From: Lanius collurio
Lineage: Eukaryota > Chordata > Aves > Passeriformes > Laniidae
Direction: 5' to 3'
Length of the DNA stretch: 64,000 bases
Assembly (NCBI GenBank): GCA_020086605.1
Contig: JACBWW010000012.1
Coordinates: forward strand, 18,163,753-18,227,752
Shown in pieces: positions 47,819 to 60,816 of the stretch. The notes under the pieces are model-generated. The model ran no database searches, was not told where the DNA came from, and worked only from the letters and a program-made list of their open reading frames with translations. The translations under genes and the position numbers were made by a program. The stretch's first letter is position 1; each line of letters opens with the position of its first letter.

Positions 47819-50114
47819 AAAAAAAAATTAAGTCACAACTTTCTCTTAATGTAAAGCAAACTGAAATCTGTGCCTGAACTCTTTCTTTAAACATACCAAA
47901 TAAGCACAGTGAAAGTCAACCTTAGACTGGAGACATCTGTAAACTAAGGTTTATATTGCCACATGAAAAGCTGAGTTAAAATAGAACACATAAAAGTATC
48001 AGTCAACAAGAATCATATTCTCAAGGATCAAGAGGTGAACAAAAGCCCAACCTCCATTATGTTTTCTTCAGTTGGTTAGAAGGAACATAAACAAAAAATT
48101 CATCTAAGGAACTGCAGAAAATGAGCTAGAGGGATGAGAAAGCCTTGCATTTGTTTTACAGACTTATTACTTTTCAATAAAACAGAAGAGAGGAACATTG
48201 ACCAGACAAATGCAGAACTGGACTACTCTGATAGAAAACATTTTTGGCAATTCAGTTACCTGAGAAAAACTGATACCAGTATTGCAGAAATCTTCTCAAG
48301 TTCTCAAATGACATCAAAATGATCCAGTACACTTTGAAATATGTGATCCTGGTGAGTAGCCAGAGATCGAAGAATACACATTTCTGTATTGAAAGTGATA
48401 AAAATGAGCAGAAAGATACCTGGAACAACTAAAAGGCACTTTTAGCTGGCATGTGTTCTGATATATGCTACAGTAAACTTTATCAGGTGAATTTTCTGGT
48501 AGTCCAAGAAGTATAATGGTACATACTGTTAAATACAAACACTTCACCAAATAAATAGTCAGTGAGCAATGCCAGCACATGTAATACAGGAAGAAATCCA
48601 CATTTTTACTGGGTGTAAACAGTAAGGTTTCTAACAAAGACAGTTTCATTTTAAATATTATTATATGTTTAACATTACTGCATGCAACACTTGTCTAAAA
48701 GTTTCATGTAACCTCTGGGTATCTCTAGGCAAGAAACAGTCATGGTAAGATATTTGGAAAGAAATTCTCCAGTCGTCGAGTCTGGCACTGCACACAAAAT
48801 TACAAACATCCTCACTAAACTGTACACCTGGACAAGACAGATGTTTGTATATAAAAGGAAACTTCATTCATATACCCACAATGAAATAAAGAATAAAATA
48901 TAGACCCTTGTGTTGTAAAAGGCACAGAAACTGGAGGGTATGCTAACTGCAGCAATTTAAATGAGACCTTTTATTCCCCTGATTTCAAGAGATGCTTTTC
49001 AGGGGCAGTGAGACAACTGAAGTGTAAGTTCTGCCAGAAGTCAAGAACTGTCCCCACCATCAAAACAACATGGTTGCTAAATTCAGACTGATACATAAAA
49101 AAAATTAAAACATCTAGGCTTTTCTTATGGGTTCATTCTTCGCATTTAAGAGACACCAACTACTGAAAACAATTTTCTTTACCCTGTATTTTAAACCTTA
49201 TGTAACAGGTGAAGTGAAAAGCCCTAGTAAACAGCTGAACGACCACATCATTATTTCTTTATTGAATCCTTACTCTTGCTTGAACCAAAAGTGCAAAGTA
49301 TTAGTAAAATGTGAATGTCACAGGCACCTGAACAGAAGCACAAATTGGTTTAGACTTTTGAAACTGTTTTTGTAAAAGAGCAAAGAAAATAGTCTTTGGT
49401 GTAAGCTCACATGGTGCAATCTAAATAGAACAACATCAGACAAAAATCAGAGAAAACCCACAACTTCTCTTCTGAAGGAGAAGAGCCCAAGCTCAATTGA
49501 TCACACTGATTTACACACATGGAGCTCTTCTAGGCAGAATACTGGGTCTTTCACTACACTCACCTAGCCACCGGCATGCTAAATATGATGGATTTTCAAG
49601 CTGCAAGTGATAGAAAGGACAGTGTCCCCACCTTTGGTCAGATATTAGCAGATGGCTGAGACATGTGCAACCTGGAGCTGCCTTGAGACAGAGATGCAGT
49701 TTGCATCTTCTAGGAGTCACCAACCAACACTCAGACAAATAATGGCTTGTGAGTGGAGGAAATACTGGACAGAACACTCTCTCCACTATCAATGGCCACA
49801 GTTTAAAGCTGGTGGTTAGGAATTAACTTTCCTGATGCCTTTAAAGCAAAAAGCAGAAGCATACCTTTGGCACCTGTTTCACAACCAGTCCTGACTGGTA
49901 TTGAGTTTGCTAGGTGTTCACTTTAAAACTGAAAGCTATCAACAGCTGAAGTTAAAAAAAAAAAAAAAAGACAAAAAACAACTGAAAACACACACGAAAC
50001 AAAACAACATAAAAATATATTTAAAAATAACATTCCTCTTCGGTATGTTTTTCTTCTAGGCTACTGTCCTTAACACCTGTGTTTCCACAGGAAACTGCTA
50101 TGCCTGGCATAAAA

Positions 50115-50559
50115 TTACTCCATTAAACCATCCTGTTCCTTCTTCTCCAGCAAGGGCATGCTTGTATCTCCCTTATCCTTTCCATTTGCATCTCCACTGT
50201 CCTTTGATTGCTCTGATTTCTGATGAGCAAATGTGTAAGTGTCTTGGTCTGTCAGGGGTAGAGGCTCCTCCTCGGTGTTAGAAGAGCGTTTAATGTCTTT
50301 TCTGAAGGAAAATGGAGGTGGAGAAGGTGGCAAGCTACCAATGGGTCCATCAAAAGGCCGGTACACATCAACTTCTGGAGCAACTGAGCCATTGGACTCC
50401 TTCAGCAAGTGTCCATAGACCACAGCATCATCAATAACTGCATAGACATGAGACTCATTGTTTTGCCTCCCTTTCCCAAATACGCCTTTTTTTCCAGGCA
50501 TCTGGGTATTCACATTAGCATTGTACACTCCCACCATAGGATTCTGGGTTTTCTTCTTC
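50115..50559 (-). CDS. CDCP1: CDCP1 exon 9, cytoplasmic tail and stop
   Basis: Encodes the last 147 residues. The kinase-substrate tyrosines are present in the known contexts: SHVYAVIDDAVVYGHLL (human Tyr734 and Tyr743), VDVYRPFDGP (Tyr762, the PKC-delta contact) and DTYTFAHQ (Tyr806). A polyproline stretch (PPSPPPFSF) follows the third tyrosine. The stop TAA is at 50115-50117 on the complement. Confidence 0.96.
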
Positions 50560-53500
50560 CTGTTACAGAGTTGAAATTGTTAACAGGTCAAAAACAACAT
50601 GTCTGGTGCGCTGGAACTCAATAACAGCTTCTGTTCACTCATCCCAGCCACACAGTGTTAGACAGCCTACCTGGATTAAAGGCTTTACTCACAATTTTGG
50701 GAAAAATAACTCTTGAGACTAGACATGCTTTTTCAGCAGAGCAGAAAATAAGTTCACACCATTTGGTTACCCACTGCTGCTCTGCTGATCCTGAAGTTTG
50801 CGAGATTGACTCCAATGGTCTCCCAAGCACTGGGATCCTGGTTGTGCACTATACCAAGTCCCACAACATCCACTGGCATTAATAAGAGCCAGAGACCATT
50901 AGATCATCACAAAAGCAAGGCTGAGTGTTACTGAAGACAAGATAGTGGGTCAAAATGAAAGTCAAATGAACTTCTCTTCATTATACTTTCCTGAGTGACT
51001 GTCCCTAAATTGGAAAGAACAAAGGCTAAACTGAAGACTTTTAAGCCTCTGTTTGTAAAGTCTTTCCAGTGTGGCAGGAAAATGTGCCCCTAACTGCACA
51101 AGTCACCATATTGCATAAATTCATTCCAGCTCTACAGCTTCAGGACCCAACCACCTTGACAGCACTGAGCATACATGTATCAGAGAGCCCAGGCAATCTG
51201 GGTGACTTCACACTCTGCTTGTATGAGTAATGCCATGCACGTAAGCTTTGCACAACCCATTTCTTTCCCCAAGGGCTCATCTCAGAGAAAAATGCTCCCA
51301 CTTGATGTGCAGCCTCCAGGAGTTGCTGGAGGCTGTGTGAATGAAAGAAAGCTCTTAGTCTATCTGTGTGAGTTCACAGCCTGTTTGAACAAAGTCTTGA
51401 GTAGAGTCATGCATGCACTGGCCACATTCATTGGGATTTCATGTGGGACTGCTGAGGAGGTCCAACCAACACCTGACTCACAGTACAGCCAAAAGCCTGC
51501 ACTTAAGGCCAAGGTAAGCACTGCTCTGCAGGCTGAAGTAATGTGAGTGCTCTGTTCCTAAAGTCATTCAATGTAAAGAAGCATTCCTGGGGGTCACACT
51601 ACAGACCTCATGCTTTAGACCTAGGTTCAAGGGATCTGTATCAACCTGTGAAACAGAGGGCCCAGCAGTTCTCCCAAAAATCCTTCCTGAACTGCTAAGT
51701 TACACATGCTGAATTATGAACTTACTTCTTCTTAACACAGCACACAGTCAGTCCAATCGCCATGAGAACTCCAGCACCAGCCACCACAGCAAGTATGATT
51801 CCAAGGTCTGCAAACACACAAGGAACAAGGACATTGAGCAGAAGAAAACACATAGCTTTCTCCTGAAATCTGTCTGGGTTAGAACCCCTTCAAGAGCTTC
51901 TAAGCATAGCAGCTGCCTGCAGAACAGGAGTTCCCAAACCATGCTCGCCACAGGGCAACACAAGCCACTTCCAAGAGGCTGGAAGCCAAGCAAAAACAAA
52001 TTCTCACTACTGGCATTGGAGCACAACCAAAATCAACCAACCAACTCATCCACCTCAAATAATTTGATACAGCTCATGCACTGCTAAACTTACCCATAGC
52101 ACCTCACAGGTCTCTGGCTGAATAGGCAAGGAAGAGATGAAACCACAGAAGGAAATAGAGAAGGACTCAAAAGAAGAAATAGTAACATTTCCACAGCTTC
52201 CCCTCAAAACCATCCTTTCCACAGAAATAAATAGGTTGTGTTGACCTGGGGTTATCTAGGAGTCATAAAATTGATTAGGAAAGTCTATGCATGAGCAAAG
52301 AAAAATGCTTCATGCTTTAAAAGAAGTATGCATTGAAAAAATGAAAAAAAAAAAAGATATAAAAAAAATTAGAAAGTGCAAATATGAAGCAAACTTACAT
52401 AAGCAAATCCTACCCTAAAAATGCCCCCACATCTTTTTTTTTTAAAAAAATCTGTTTATGTTTCAGGGAGATGAAAGAGAACAAGAATGCAGAATTTGCT
52501 GCTAGCAATCAGGGCCCATTCTCCATTAAATGGTCAGACCTGTCCTAGGGAAGATTTCTTGCTCATGTGAACACTGAGACTAATTGAACTGCTAACATAA
52601 AGTGAGGACTACTTAGATGAATAAGTTTGCATAATCAAATCCCAAGTTGTTCACCAGGTCTGTGACCTTGGAAGGGAAAAACATCACTTGATCTTATTAT
52701 ACATTCTGTCTGTTATCTCCAATTAAAAAATCTAAATTAAAATTTTCTAAAATTTAAATCTAGCCTTACTACCCCTGATCCCTGCCATTGCTTGTGTTAA
52801 TGAAAGAAAACCCAGAAACACACCTTCCACTCCCAAAAAACCATACCACATTAAAACCTCTCCTTCCTCCCCAGCTCCTAGAAGTATCCAGCTGAAAGTC
52901 TCGGGAGTTTTTGAGGGACAGATATTTTCAAAGGCAGGAATCTCACAAACTGCCCACAACCAAGGAGGACCACCATCCACTACTGTCACCCCAAGGGAAC
53001 GCAAGGATACAAGCAGAAAACAAACCGCCATGACCTCACAGCACTCACCTATCTGTTTGTCAGCAAAAGTCACCCAGAACTGCAAGGTCAGCTGTGTCTT
53101 ATCCACAGGTTTACAGTTGGAGATGTTCACCCAGAAGTTGTGATGCATATTTCGGGGCTGGGGCAGGAGCTCGTCCTCACGGCGCACGGTCTCCTCTGCT
53201 CCCGGAGTCTCCTCCTTTATGTTGACGTAGGCGCGGCCCGTCTCACAGGCAATGCCCATGCGGTCCTTGGAGAACCCGAGGCGGGCAGTCTGCTTGCTGG
53301 GCACAATGATGAACCAGGATATGGAAATGTAAGGAGGTAAACCGTAAGGGCAGTTGGGAGTCTGCAAGTAAACTTTAGATTTTGGATTTGGACTCAGAGT
53401 GAATGTGCACTCATCTGCAGAGAAGGGAAAGAAGACAAGAAAATTTAGTTTTGATAATTATCATCCTTTTCCACATTCTTGTAATCACAATAAACACACA

Positions 53501-56500
53501 CATACCTGCAGAATTTCCCACAATCAACTATCCACTACCTGGAATATAAAGCTCCTTCTCTCTTCTCAAAATAAACCACATCACTGGTTCAGATAAAGAC
53601 TGATTACAGAGTCTAGTCCTAGAGCCACTGCTAAAGAATTGAACTCTTAATTTCTGTTTATCCATATGTGCTTTAATAAGTCTATTGAGAGATCTATCAC
53701 TGTACAACAAAGTAGCATAAAACCCACTACCTTACCTTTAATATGTGGCACAAAAGACATTTTCAGATCCTGAGGGATAGACCCATTGATGAATCCTTTA
53801 CCAAATGTTTCTAAGGATATGGTGATATTATTCCTCATCTGAATCTTTTCAATAGATCCACCAGGACAGAATACACCAATATTGAGCTCAGTCTCTGGGG
53901 TAGCACTAACAATGCTGTAACTGTAGCTCGTGTTGCACCTCTGCTCTGGGACGTGTTGCTGAAGTTTCAAGGACGGAGACGTAATTTCTATGTTGATCAG
54001 ATCCGTAGCCAAGAGCTTCCAAATAAATTTATGCAGTTGAATTGGCAATCGGGTAATAGCCTTGGGCACTGAAAGGGAATAACTCTTCCTCTGGCACCAA
54101 CGAATATCCATACAGCCTGCCAAAAAAAAAAAAACAAAATCCCAAGGGTTGGGTATTTCTTGCAGAGGAAATACCTGGGCACACACAGAGTACTGTCAGG
54201 TTTGCATTACAGACCCAGATAAGCATCTAAGAAAATATCCTCTCTTAGTAACCTTTACCCAAATATGTGTTGTTTATATTTAAAGAGCTTTATTTCACAG
54301 GTGCAGAACACCAAAGAAACAAACATTTTTAAGAAAGAAACATATTTAAAGTCCCTCACTCAAGATACACTTGCTGACTGGGACATTGTTGCAGACTAGT
54401 CAAGGTACTGATACTTTAAATCTCTTTTCTACCCTTAGTTGAAAGCATTTGGGAAAGTTCTACATCAAGGGGACTCACAGGCAGCACAAGATGCACTCCT
54501 GATGGCAACCTTGTTCCTGCATTTTCATGGGCAGATTGATGGCTCTCTGGCTCTGTTTCCATAATCTGCAGCGAGAAGATTCTTAGGTGACTTCTATCTC
54601 TTCCCTTCTAAGAATAGCCAGGCAGTTTCTGTTCTTAAAGGTAGAATGATGTACTGAACAAGGTCACCTCCAGTTTCATTGTATCTATCTCCCAGCTGGC
54701 CAACACCTGGTTTGCAACATCAATCCATTTAAAGCCAAAGTGAGGGAGAAGGTTTGGCTGACCCCTGGGGAAAAACATGCAAAAGCATTCCCTAAGAAAC
54801 AACATTAGGCACTTTTGTAATACCTATGCCTTTTTCAGCTGTGATCCTCAGCCGGGACAGGTCCTTGCACAGAAACGAGATCCTGTAGACAGCACCAGAG
54901 GCTAAAGTCAAGACACGGTCGCAGGTGCGAGGATCCTTGCAGATCAGGCAGATGGGTTCAGACATGGGGGGGATCTGGCTGGGCCACCCTTCCAAGTGTA
55001 TTGTCACAGTCATGTTCTTCTCCTTGCTCAGGTCGACCACATGGGTGACATCTGCAATGAAAAACACCCCAGAGCAATTACAGGCAAGAAGCACGGTGTG
55101 AAGCAGAACTTCCTTCACCTCTTCTCACCCCATTATATGAGCAGCTGTTACAGCAAATACTTGGAACATCTGGATGGAGAAAATAGAAGGAAAGAGAAAA
55201 AAAAGCAAGTGTAGCTCATAAAGATTGACTATCATGAGGAAAGACAGATTTTTGGATCCACACAACATCCTGGTGCTGTTAATAAGGCACCTCTCTCTGA
55301 TGTCAAAGAAAGAAAGGGGGTACAGCAGAAGGTGTCCCTGCCCATGGCAGGGCAGTTTGGAACTGGATGATCTTTAAGGTACTTTCCAACCCAAACCATA
55401 CAGTGATTCTACAAAGGACAGGGAGGAAAAGCAGTGTACCTGTACACACAAATACCCTATTACTACTGTTCATTTTCTGGTTTTAGATATAGCTACAGAC
55501 CTCAAAGTCCCACACAAAAGCTGAAGAAAATAGCTTTATCCTGTGTGGGAAATCAGGCACACAAAAAGGCAAGTGGTCAAATGCAACTATCCAAGTCATT
55601 GGCACAATCAAGCACATAAACTAGGACTCCTATTGTAAGGTTATAATTTTTCAGAATGTTTTTTCCTGCAGCAGCTAAACAAGGGTAGAGTTAGGTCAAG
55701 AAGTTATTGTGACTGGAAAGAGCTATATTTTCTTCTTATTTAATGACAAGAACCACAGACAGCTGTGGAATACCCAAATGGTCTGGGAAGCTTTGAGAAT
55801 ATGCAGATACCAATGCATTTTTAATAAGAGCAATGTTGCAGTTGGCAACCTGAGGGCTGAATTTGAATCTTTGATGGGACTTATATAACTACAAAATCAA
55901 TCATGATATTCTATAAAATCCCTAGAGAAACCACTGTTGTCTCTTAAATCCAAGTGGTTTATTACTTGGATTTCATTCACAGAATGACAACCTGTTTTTA
56001 ATTTTTTAGGTGATTATCGTCTTGTCTACTGGCCATAAATACATTAAAATTCTCTCTGCTTTCCAAAGTAGAAGGGAGATAAAGCTGATTAACTGAATAT
56101 GTTTTCATTCTGTCTAGCTTCCAGAATGCAACACACAATAAATGTAAGCAAACGTGATTTTGTTAACAACAATTCTGTGAGGATTTGCTGTTCATAAATG
56201 GAGCCAGGCTAGACAGACAAAGAACAAAGAATTATAACTGTGAGATGCTACAGATCCTTTTTGGATATGTGAGTTCAGGGCACAAGCCATTCAAACCTTA
56301 TTCTCTCTAAAATTACTTAGCCTCTAAGTAGCTCCTGACACAGTGGCAGTCAAGTGTGGACTTTCTTCCACCTTCTCTCCTGCAGTGAGTGAACCTTGAT
56401 TATTAACCTCTACCTTGAACTGAGGTCAGAGCTGCAAAGTCAGAGGCTAAATCACCAACTCCACGGCTCATTACCTCATTACCTTGGCCTTTTATTTCTG

Positions 56501-59500
56501 TTTTTAGAGAAATGCTCTGGTATTACAAGTCATTGTGCTAAACCAATCTGAATTTTGGGCTAGAAAAACAACAACAACAAAAAATTATTTTCTCAGTGTA
56601 GAGAAAGAAATGTGAAGAACATCCAAATATGTAGAAGATATTATTAGTGGAATATCTTACTGACAACTTTTGTGTTTCATGTGACTTCTTCACACTTGTT
56701 CAACCTTCTCTAGAAAAGTAAAATAAAACTCAAAGGAAGGAAAGATGCATATTGATGCCACTAGTAATACAGAGACAATTTTACATCTCTCATTTCCCCA
56801 GTTAATGCCACAGATCTTGCTACCTACCATGCCAGCAGGTTTCATCTTGTTAAGTGCAACTGCTCATGTAGGGAGCAGAAACTTGGGCTCACATTTTAAG
56901 AATGATCTATAAAATGTTGAGCCTTATGTCTGAAAGCAAAATTGTTAAAGGCATTTTTTAATTACATGATTCAGGTGCTGGAAAGGGGTCTCCATTTATA
57001 AGTTACGGTGTAAAAAATACAACAGCACTTAATACTCCATTGCAAATTGCAAATTTCAGCATCGCTGCTCGCCTTGCTGCGCTGGTGGCCGGTGGTAGGG
57101 CAGTAAAACAGGCCTCGAGTGTTGCTTGGCAATCTCCTTAAACTCACTGAGAGACCAAAGACAAAAGAGTATTTCTCTCCCTTGTGGTGCTCAGTCCAGA
57201 TATCTGTAAGCAAAAGCAACAAAAGAGACAGGCACATACTTACTCTCATCAACCTGTGGGGGCTGAACAACGACTTGGAAGAGTAGGCGAAGGATGCCTG
57301 GGTTCTGAGCATCCTGATCACAGCCCTGCAAGGACATGTTGAAACTGCCAGCAATATTGGCAGGCTGGCTGTCACTCAGCTTGAACACCTCCGGGTTGCT
57401 GGGGGAGCCTGGGATGTAGTACTCCACCCTCTCCTCCTTCCTCTCGCAGTTGGAGAGGCTGTAGTTGTGGAAGAACACGCTTGCTCTCATGTTGGAAGGA
57501 ATCACAAACTGCCACGTCATGAGCTCGTCTTCTGGAAAGCCCAGTGGGTAGTTAGGGGACATCAGGGTGATTGAAGACTCCCCCTTCAAAGCGGATTCAA
57601 TAATGCATAACCCTAAAACAGGGAGGGAACCACAACATAACAAACAAGTTCCAATTACTGAAGACACACTGGCATATCCAGCACTCCAGAGGCAGAGTCT
57701 TTTTATTCTGACATTGAGATCACCCACTCCAGCTACAGGTTACGTTATTACAAAACACTCAGACTAAAACATATACTTGAGTTGATTATTTTGTCTTCAA
57801 TTACAGCAAAGATAAGGAATATATTAATACTGCATTTTCAGTTTAGCAGGTCAGCCTTTCAAGCACATGGACAGACAAGCCTTTATTATCGGGAAAGGCA
57901 AGATTCGAATTCCTATGTCTGGCTTTGCAAGAGCAAACACGCAACCTGATAACTGCTTCTGCTTCACTGGGTTTTGGGAAACAAAAGAGGCAAGCTTTTA
58001 TAGCAGCATGTAGCTCTCTTTATGAAAACCTCCTAAGTCTAACAAAAGCACACCAGTAAAGAACCACAAATAGGAATAACAAAACACAAATGTGAAGTGT
58101 GCAGGCTGTATAAGACACTTTATCCTGGGATGACTCTTGGCAGTGTGAAGTTGGGTACATAGAGATTATGGTCCCACTCTAGGGCTCCAGTGATGATGTG
58201 CAGCTGTGAGGAGTGCCAGGAATTACAAAACACTCATGCTCCAGTAGCTTGGACCTGGACCAGGTTTCTTTTACAACTGGTAGCAACAACACCAGAATTC
58301 AAGTACAGAGCAAGATTTGTCATCATATCACAAAGTAACCCACTGATTGTATAATATTCCAGGTATTTTAGGAAGATTATTACACAAACAGTTTGTTGTT
58401 TGTTACTGTGCAGGTTGAAACAGATAAATGTATTTAAGTAGCCTCATCTGCCTCCCAGGCACAGCTTCCCTTTTCCCACACTCCTCTCTTGAAGAGAGGC
58501 ACTGGTTTGAGGCCCCAGAAGTTAAAGAAGCTTTTTTCAAAAATAAATAACACTACACTACACTACACACTGCAACCAGCAAAAAACTCTCTGGCTCATT
58601 CTAACTGTACCTAGTCTCATCTAGCCAAAAACACACAAAACCAAGAAAGCAGGTATGTTTAAGTTTTAGGAAGTTTAAAGATATTTAGAATTATTAATGT
58701 GCACCAAAACCAGCAATGGAATAGTTTTCATAATTAACAATCAACCAAACTAGGATGTTTTGACTCCAGAAGAGCACCATCTAACCAAACTAAAAATCAT
58801 ACAACAATAGTTTCGAGAAAAGGTGAAGAGGAAGGGAGTTAGGGACAGCAGCACCAGCTCTGGAAGGCTAACTGTGAAGAAAGGTTGAAGTACATTTTGC
58901 TGCAATCTGCAGGAGGCAGTTGCAGTACTCCATACTCACGTTTTATGGAAGCCCTGTTGGCTATGTTGAAGCCTGAGGTGGTGAGAAGTGAGTGCCACGG
59001 GAGGTGCAGGGACATGATAACTCCTCCCAGCAACTTGACACGAGACACGGAGCCATTCCTGCAGAAGGTGCCAATGTTGACCGTGGCCTTATCAATACAG
59101 CTGTTGATGTTGTATCTAATGGAGTCTGGGCATGTCTCTCCTGGTTCAATCTGTCTTAGCCATGGGGCAGAAAATTTTAGTTCAAGTCCAGCTTTTGTAC
59201 TCGCCTTCACATCCCAGATATAAGTCCTGTTAAGACGAGGTAGCCCCGGTGGGTAAAGATGAACGTCTCCGAAGGGACATGGGCCTGACACACAGTCTAA
59301 ATGCAGAGAGAGAAGAGGCTGTGATACACTCTGGAAAGCATTCCATGAAATGGGGAGTTTGATACTTCCCCTTCCTTGCTATTATCACAATTTTCATGTT
59401 GCACTTCAGATTTCTTCTACGTGCACTAAAAGACACTCCTGTCACATGGTCACAGGTTGTCTCCAAACAGGACTCCCAGCCCACAGAATAGACAGGATAA

Positions 59501-60816
59501 ACCTGCTTTAGTCAGGCTGACTAACAGAAGGGATTCATTGTCTCTAGTAGTCTGCCTTGTTTGCTGAAGAATTTAGAAGGTATTTAGTGAATAGGGTAGT
59601 GGCTGAATAGGGAAAAAGGAGAAATGCAGTGTCAAGTGAGCAGGAAATCACATGCCTAGAGAATCCATTTAAAAAATGGATATAAAATCTTTCCCTGACA
59701 AATCATTTATCATTAAATTTCTTACTGCTTGCCATGAACTGTATTTTTATTCCCTTGATGCCTGGATGAACAACAACAAGTGCCCCTGCAGGATTCTGGG
59801 GGGAACCCAGAAAACTTTTATCTGAAAAATCCAAACAATCGATTGGATATTACTCAAAATAAGTAAACTTTAATCCATGTCTAGGCTTCAACTTAAAAGA
59901 AGAAATATCACAAGTGTGTCTTGCAAATATATGAGATATACTGAGTGTTACTATCTGCATGAATCATGAATAAAATTCCAAAACATAAAGAGAATTATCC
60001 TTGAACATCACCCCAAAAATAATGCAGATGTTACTAAAGACTGAATACTCAATGAAGTTTGGGATCTAGCTGAGAAGTAGCACGTGTTCATGCCATTAAA
60101 GAGTACATACTCCAGGGATAACATTCAAAGCAGAAGAAGCTTTAGTTACACTTCTGAACTTAAAAGTTTCTTGACTTCAATAACATTCATTAAATATAAA
60201 GAAGCATGTGCAGGTCTTCAATGTTTCTGTTGTCCTTATAGACACAATCAAGCTGTTCATCAAATACATAATATATTATCATAAGTGTTCAGAGGCTTTT
60301 GACAAGAGTAAAAAGATTCTTTGATGGGTTTATAAATTGTGGGAAAATGAAAGACAGCACGGATCTGAGGCAACAAACTGCCATCTAGCTGTTTCCAACA
60401 CAGCCAAGTCAACACTAATTCTGCCAGCTGCAATGCAGACTTCTTTAGCTTGCACAGGAGTAGCAGCAATTCAAGGTTTTTTATCTGTGCTCAGAGATTT
60501 CTTCTTACCTAAGATTATGGCAGATACCTTAATACAGTAGCAGGAAAAAAAGCATGTGGTTTTACTGGAGGGAAAATTACTGCTGGGGAAAAATTAAAAA
60601 TCTGTATCTTACCAATATTTTTCTGAATTTCCATGATGAAATACTTCTCTGGAGTACTACAGGTGAAGGTAAATGTCACATTCTCCCCAGACGTTATCTT
60701 GAGGTCATACCTGATGACATTTTTAATGCGAATTCGACAGCTTTGTGAAACACCGGGTCTCAGTTTAATCATAACTGTGGTGTTGTCCACTTTATGAAGA
60801 GAGATTGTAAAGGAAG
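50115..60816 (-). CDS. CDCP1: CDCP1, CUB domain-containing protein 1 (exons 2-9, 5' partial)
   Basis: CDCP1 is a single-pass plasma-membrane glycoprotein. Its cytoplasmic tail is phosphorylated by Src-family kinases and then recruits PKC-delta (family knowledge). Minus-strand exons in order are 60613-60816, 58940-59296, 57244-57612, 54824-55051, 53736-54116, 53049-53414, 51726-51807 and 50115-50559. Every junction is GT-AG and every exon-exon phase fits, giving 2432 bases (two bases of a split codon plus 809 codons and stop). Human CDCP1 has 836 residues, so with an exon 1 of about 28 residues the length matches. Visible parts are an N-terminal region, the CUB domain with SPNYPLGFPEDELMTWQF (exon 4), a second CUB (exon 6), a third CUB-like region (exon 7), a transmembrane helix (exon 8) and a tyrosine-rich tail (exon 9). 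N-glycosylation sequons are numerous in the extracellular part. Exon 1, with the start and signal peptide, was not found before 64000. Confidence 0.96.
51726..51807 (-). CDS. CDCP1: CDCP1 exon 8, transmembrane helix
   Basis: Encodes LGIILAVVAGAGVLMAIGLT and then VCC, directly followed by a run of lysines that continues into exon 9. The juxtamembrane cysteines and basic run are as in mammals (palmitoylation-type site). The donor is AAGAA|GTAAG. Confidence 0.95.
53049..53414 (-). CDS. CDCP1: CDCP1 exon 7, membrane-proximal CUB-like region
   Basis: Encodes 121 whole codons plus split ends, including LPPYISISWFIIVPSKQTAR, CETGRAYVNI and FWVNISNC with an NIS sequon. The acceptor is TTCTCTGCAG and the donor ATAG|GTGAG. 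Confidence 0.95.
53736..54116 (-). CDS. CDCP1: CDCP1 exon 6, second CUB domain
   Basis: Encodes 126 whole codons plus split ends: WCQRKSYSLSVPKAITRLP, then CNTSYSYSIVS, FCPGGSIEKIQ and the sequons NTS, NIT and NGS. The acceptor has a run of 12-13 T before GGCAG, and the donor is AAAG|GTAAGG. Confidence 0.95.
54824..55051 (-). CDS. CDCP1: CDCP1 exon 5
   Basis: Encodes 75 whole codons plus split ends, including VVDLSKEKNMTVTIHLEGW, ICLICKDPRTC and ISFLCKDLSRLRITAEK. The join to exon 4 makes an N-V-T sequon. The donor is GCATAG|GTATTA. Confidence 0.94.
55052..57243 (-). other. CDCP1 intron 4
   Basis: A 2.2 kb intron with only the CR1 fragment recognised. Confidence 0.6.
55331..55413 (+). mobile_element. 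CR1 3' end fragment
   Basis: The sequence GGTGTCCCTGCCCATGGCAG, then TGGATGATCTTTAAGG and CTTTCCAACCCAAACCATAC followed by AGTGATTCTA, is the usual terminal segment of old CR1 copies. It lies in CDCP1 intron 4. Confidence 0.88.
57244..57612 (-). CDS. CDCP1: CDCP1 exon 4, first CUB domain
   Basis: Encodes 122 whole codons plus split ends: CIIESALKGESSITL, the CUB signature SPNYPLGFPEDELMTWQF, SNCERKEERVEYYIPG and SLQGCDQDAQNPGILRL. The donor is GAGA|GTAAGT. Confidence 0.96.
58940..59296 (-). CDS. CDCP1: CDCP1 exon 3
   Basis: Encodes 118 whole codons plus split ends: CVSGPCPFGDVHLYPPGLP, LNRTYIWDVKA, IGTFCRNGSVSRVK, HLPWHSLLTTSGFNIANRAS. The join to exon 4 restores IKRLCIIES as in mammals. 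The donor is AAAC|GTGAGT. Confidence 0.96.
60613..60816 (-). CDS. CDCP1: CDCP1 exon 2, N-terminal extracellular region
   Basis: Encodes 67 whole codons after two bases of a split codon: SFTISLHKVDNTTVMIKLRP, GENVTFTFTCSTPEKYF and IMEIQKNI. It begins just after the signal peptide by comparison with mammals. The acceptor is TTTTATTTTCTTAG. Confidence 0.94.

Larger units (their letters stand above)
46991..50114. other. Region between convergent candidate gene and CDCP1 stop
   Basis: Probably holds most of the CDCP1 3' UTR (minus strand) on the right and a short candidate 3' UTR on the left. It also contains a short AC run at about 47752-47765 and an A run near 49954. No coding exon was recognised. 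Confidence 0.5.

Noticed and set aside
52747..53048. Extension of CDCP1 exon 7 past its donor
   Set aside because: The frame stays open for about 100 codons beyond 53049, but the GTGAG donor there and the in-phase join to the transmembrane exon show that this is intron.
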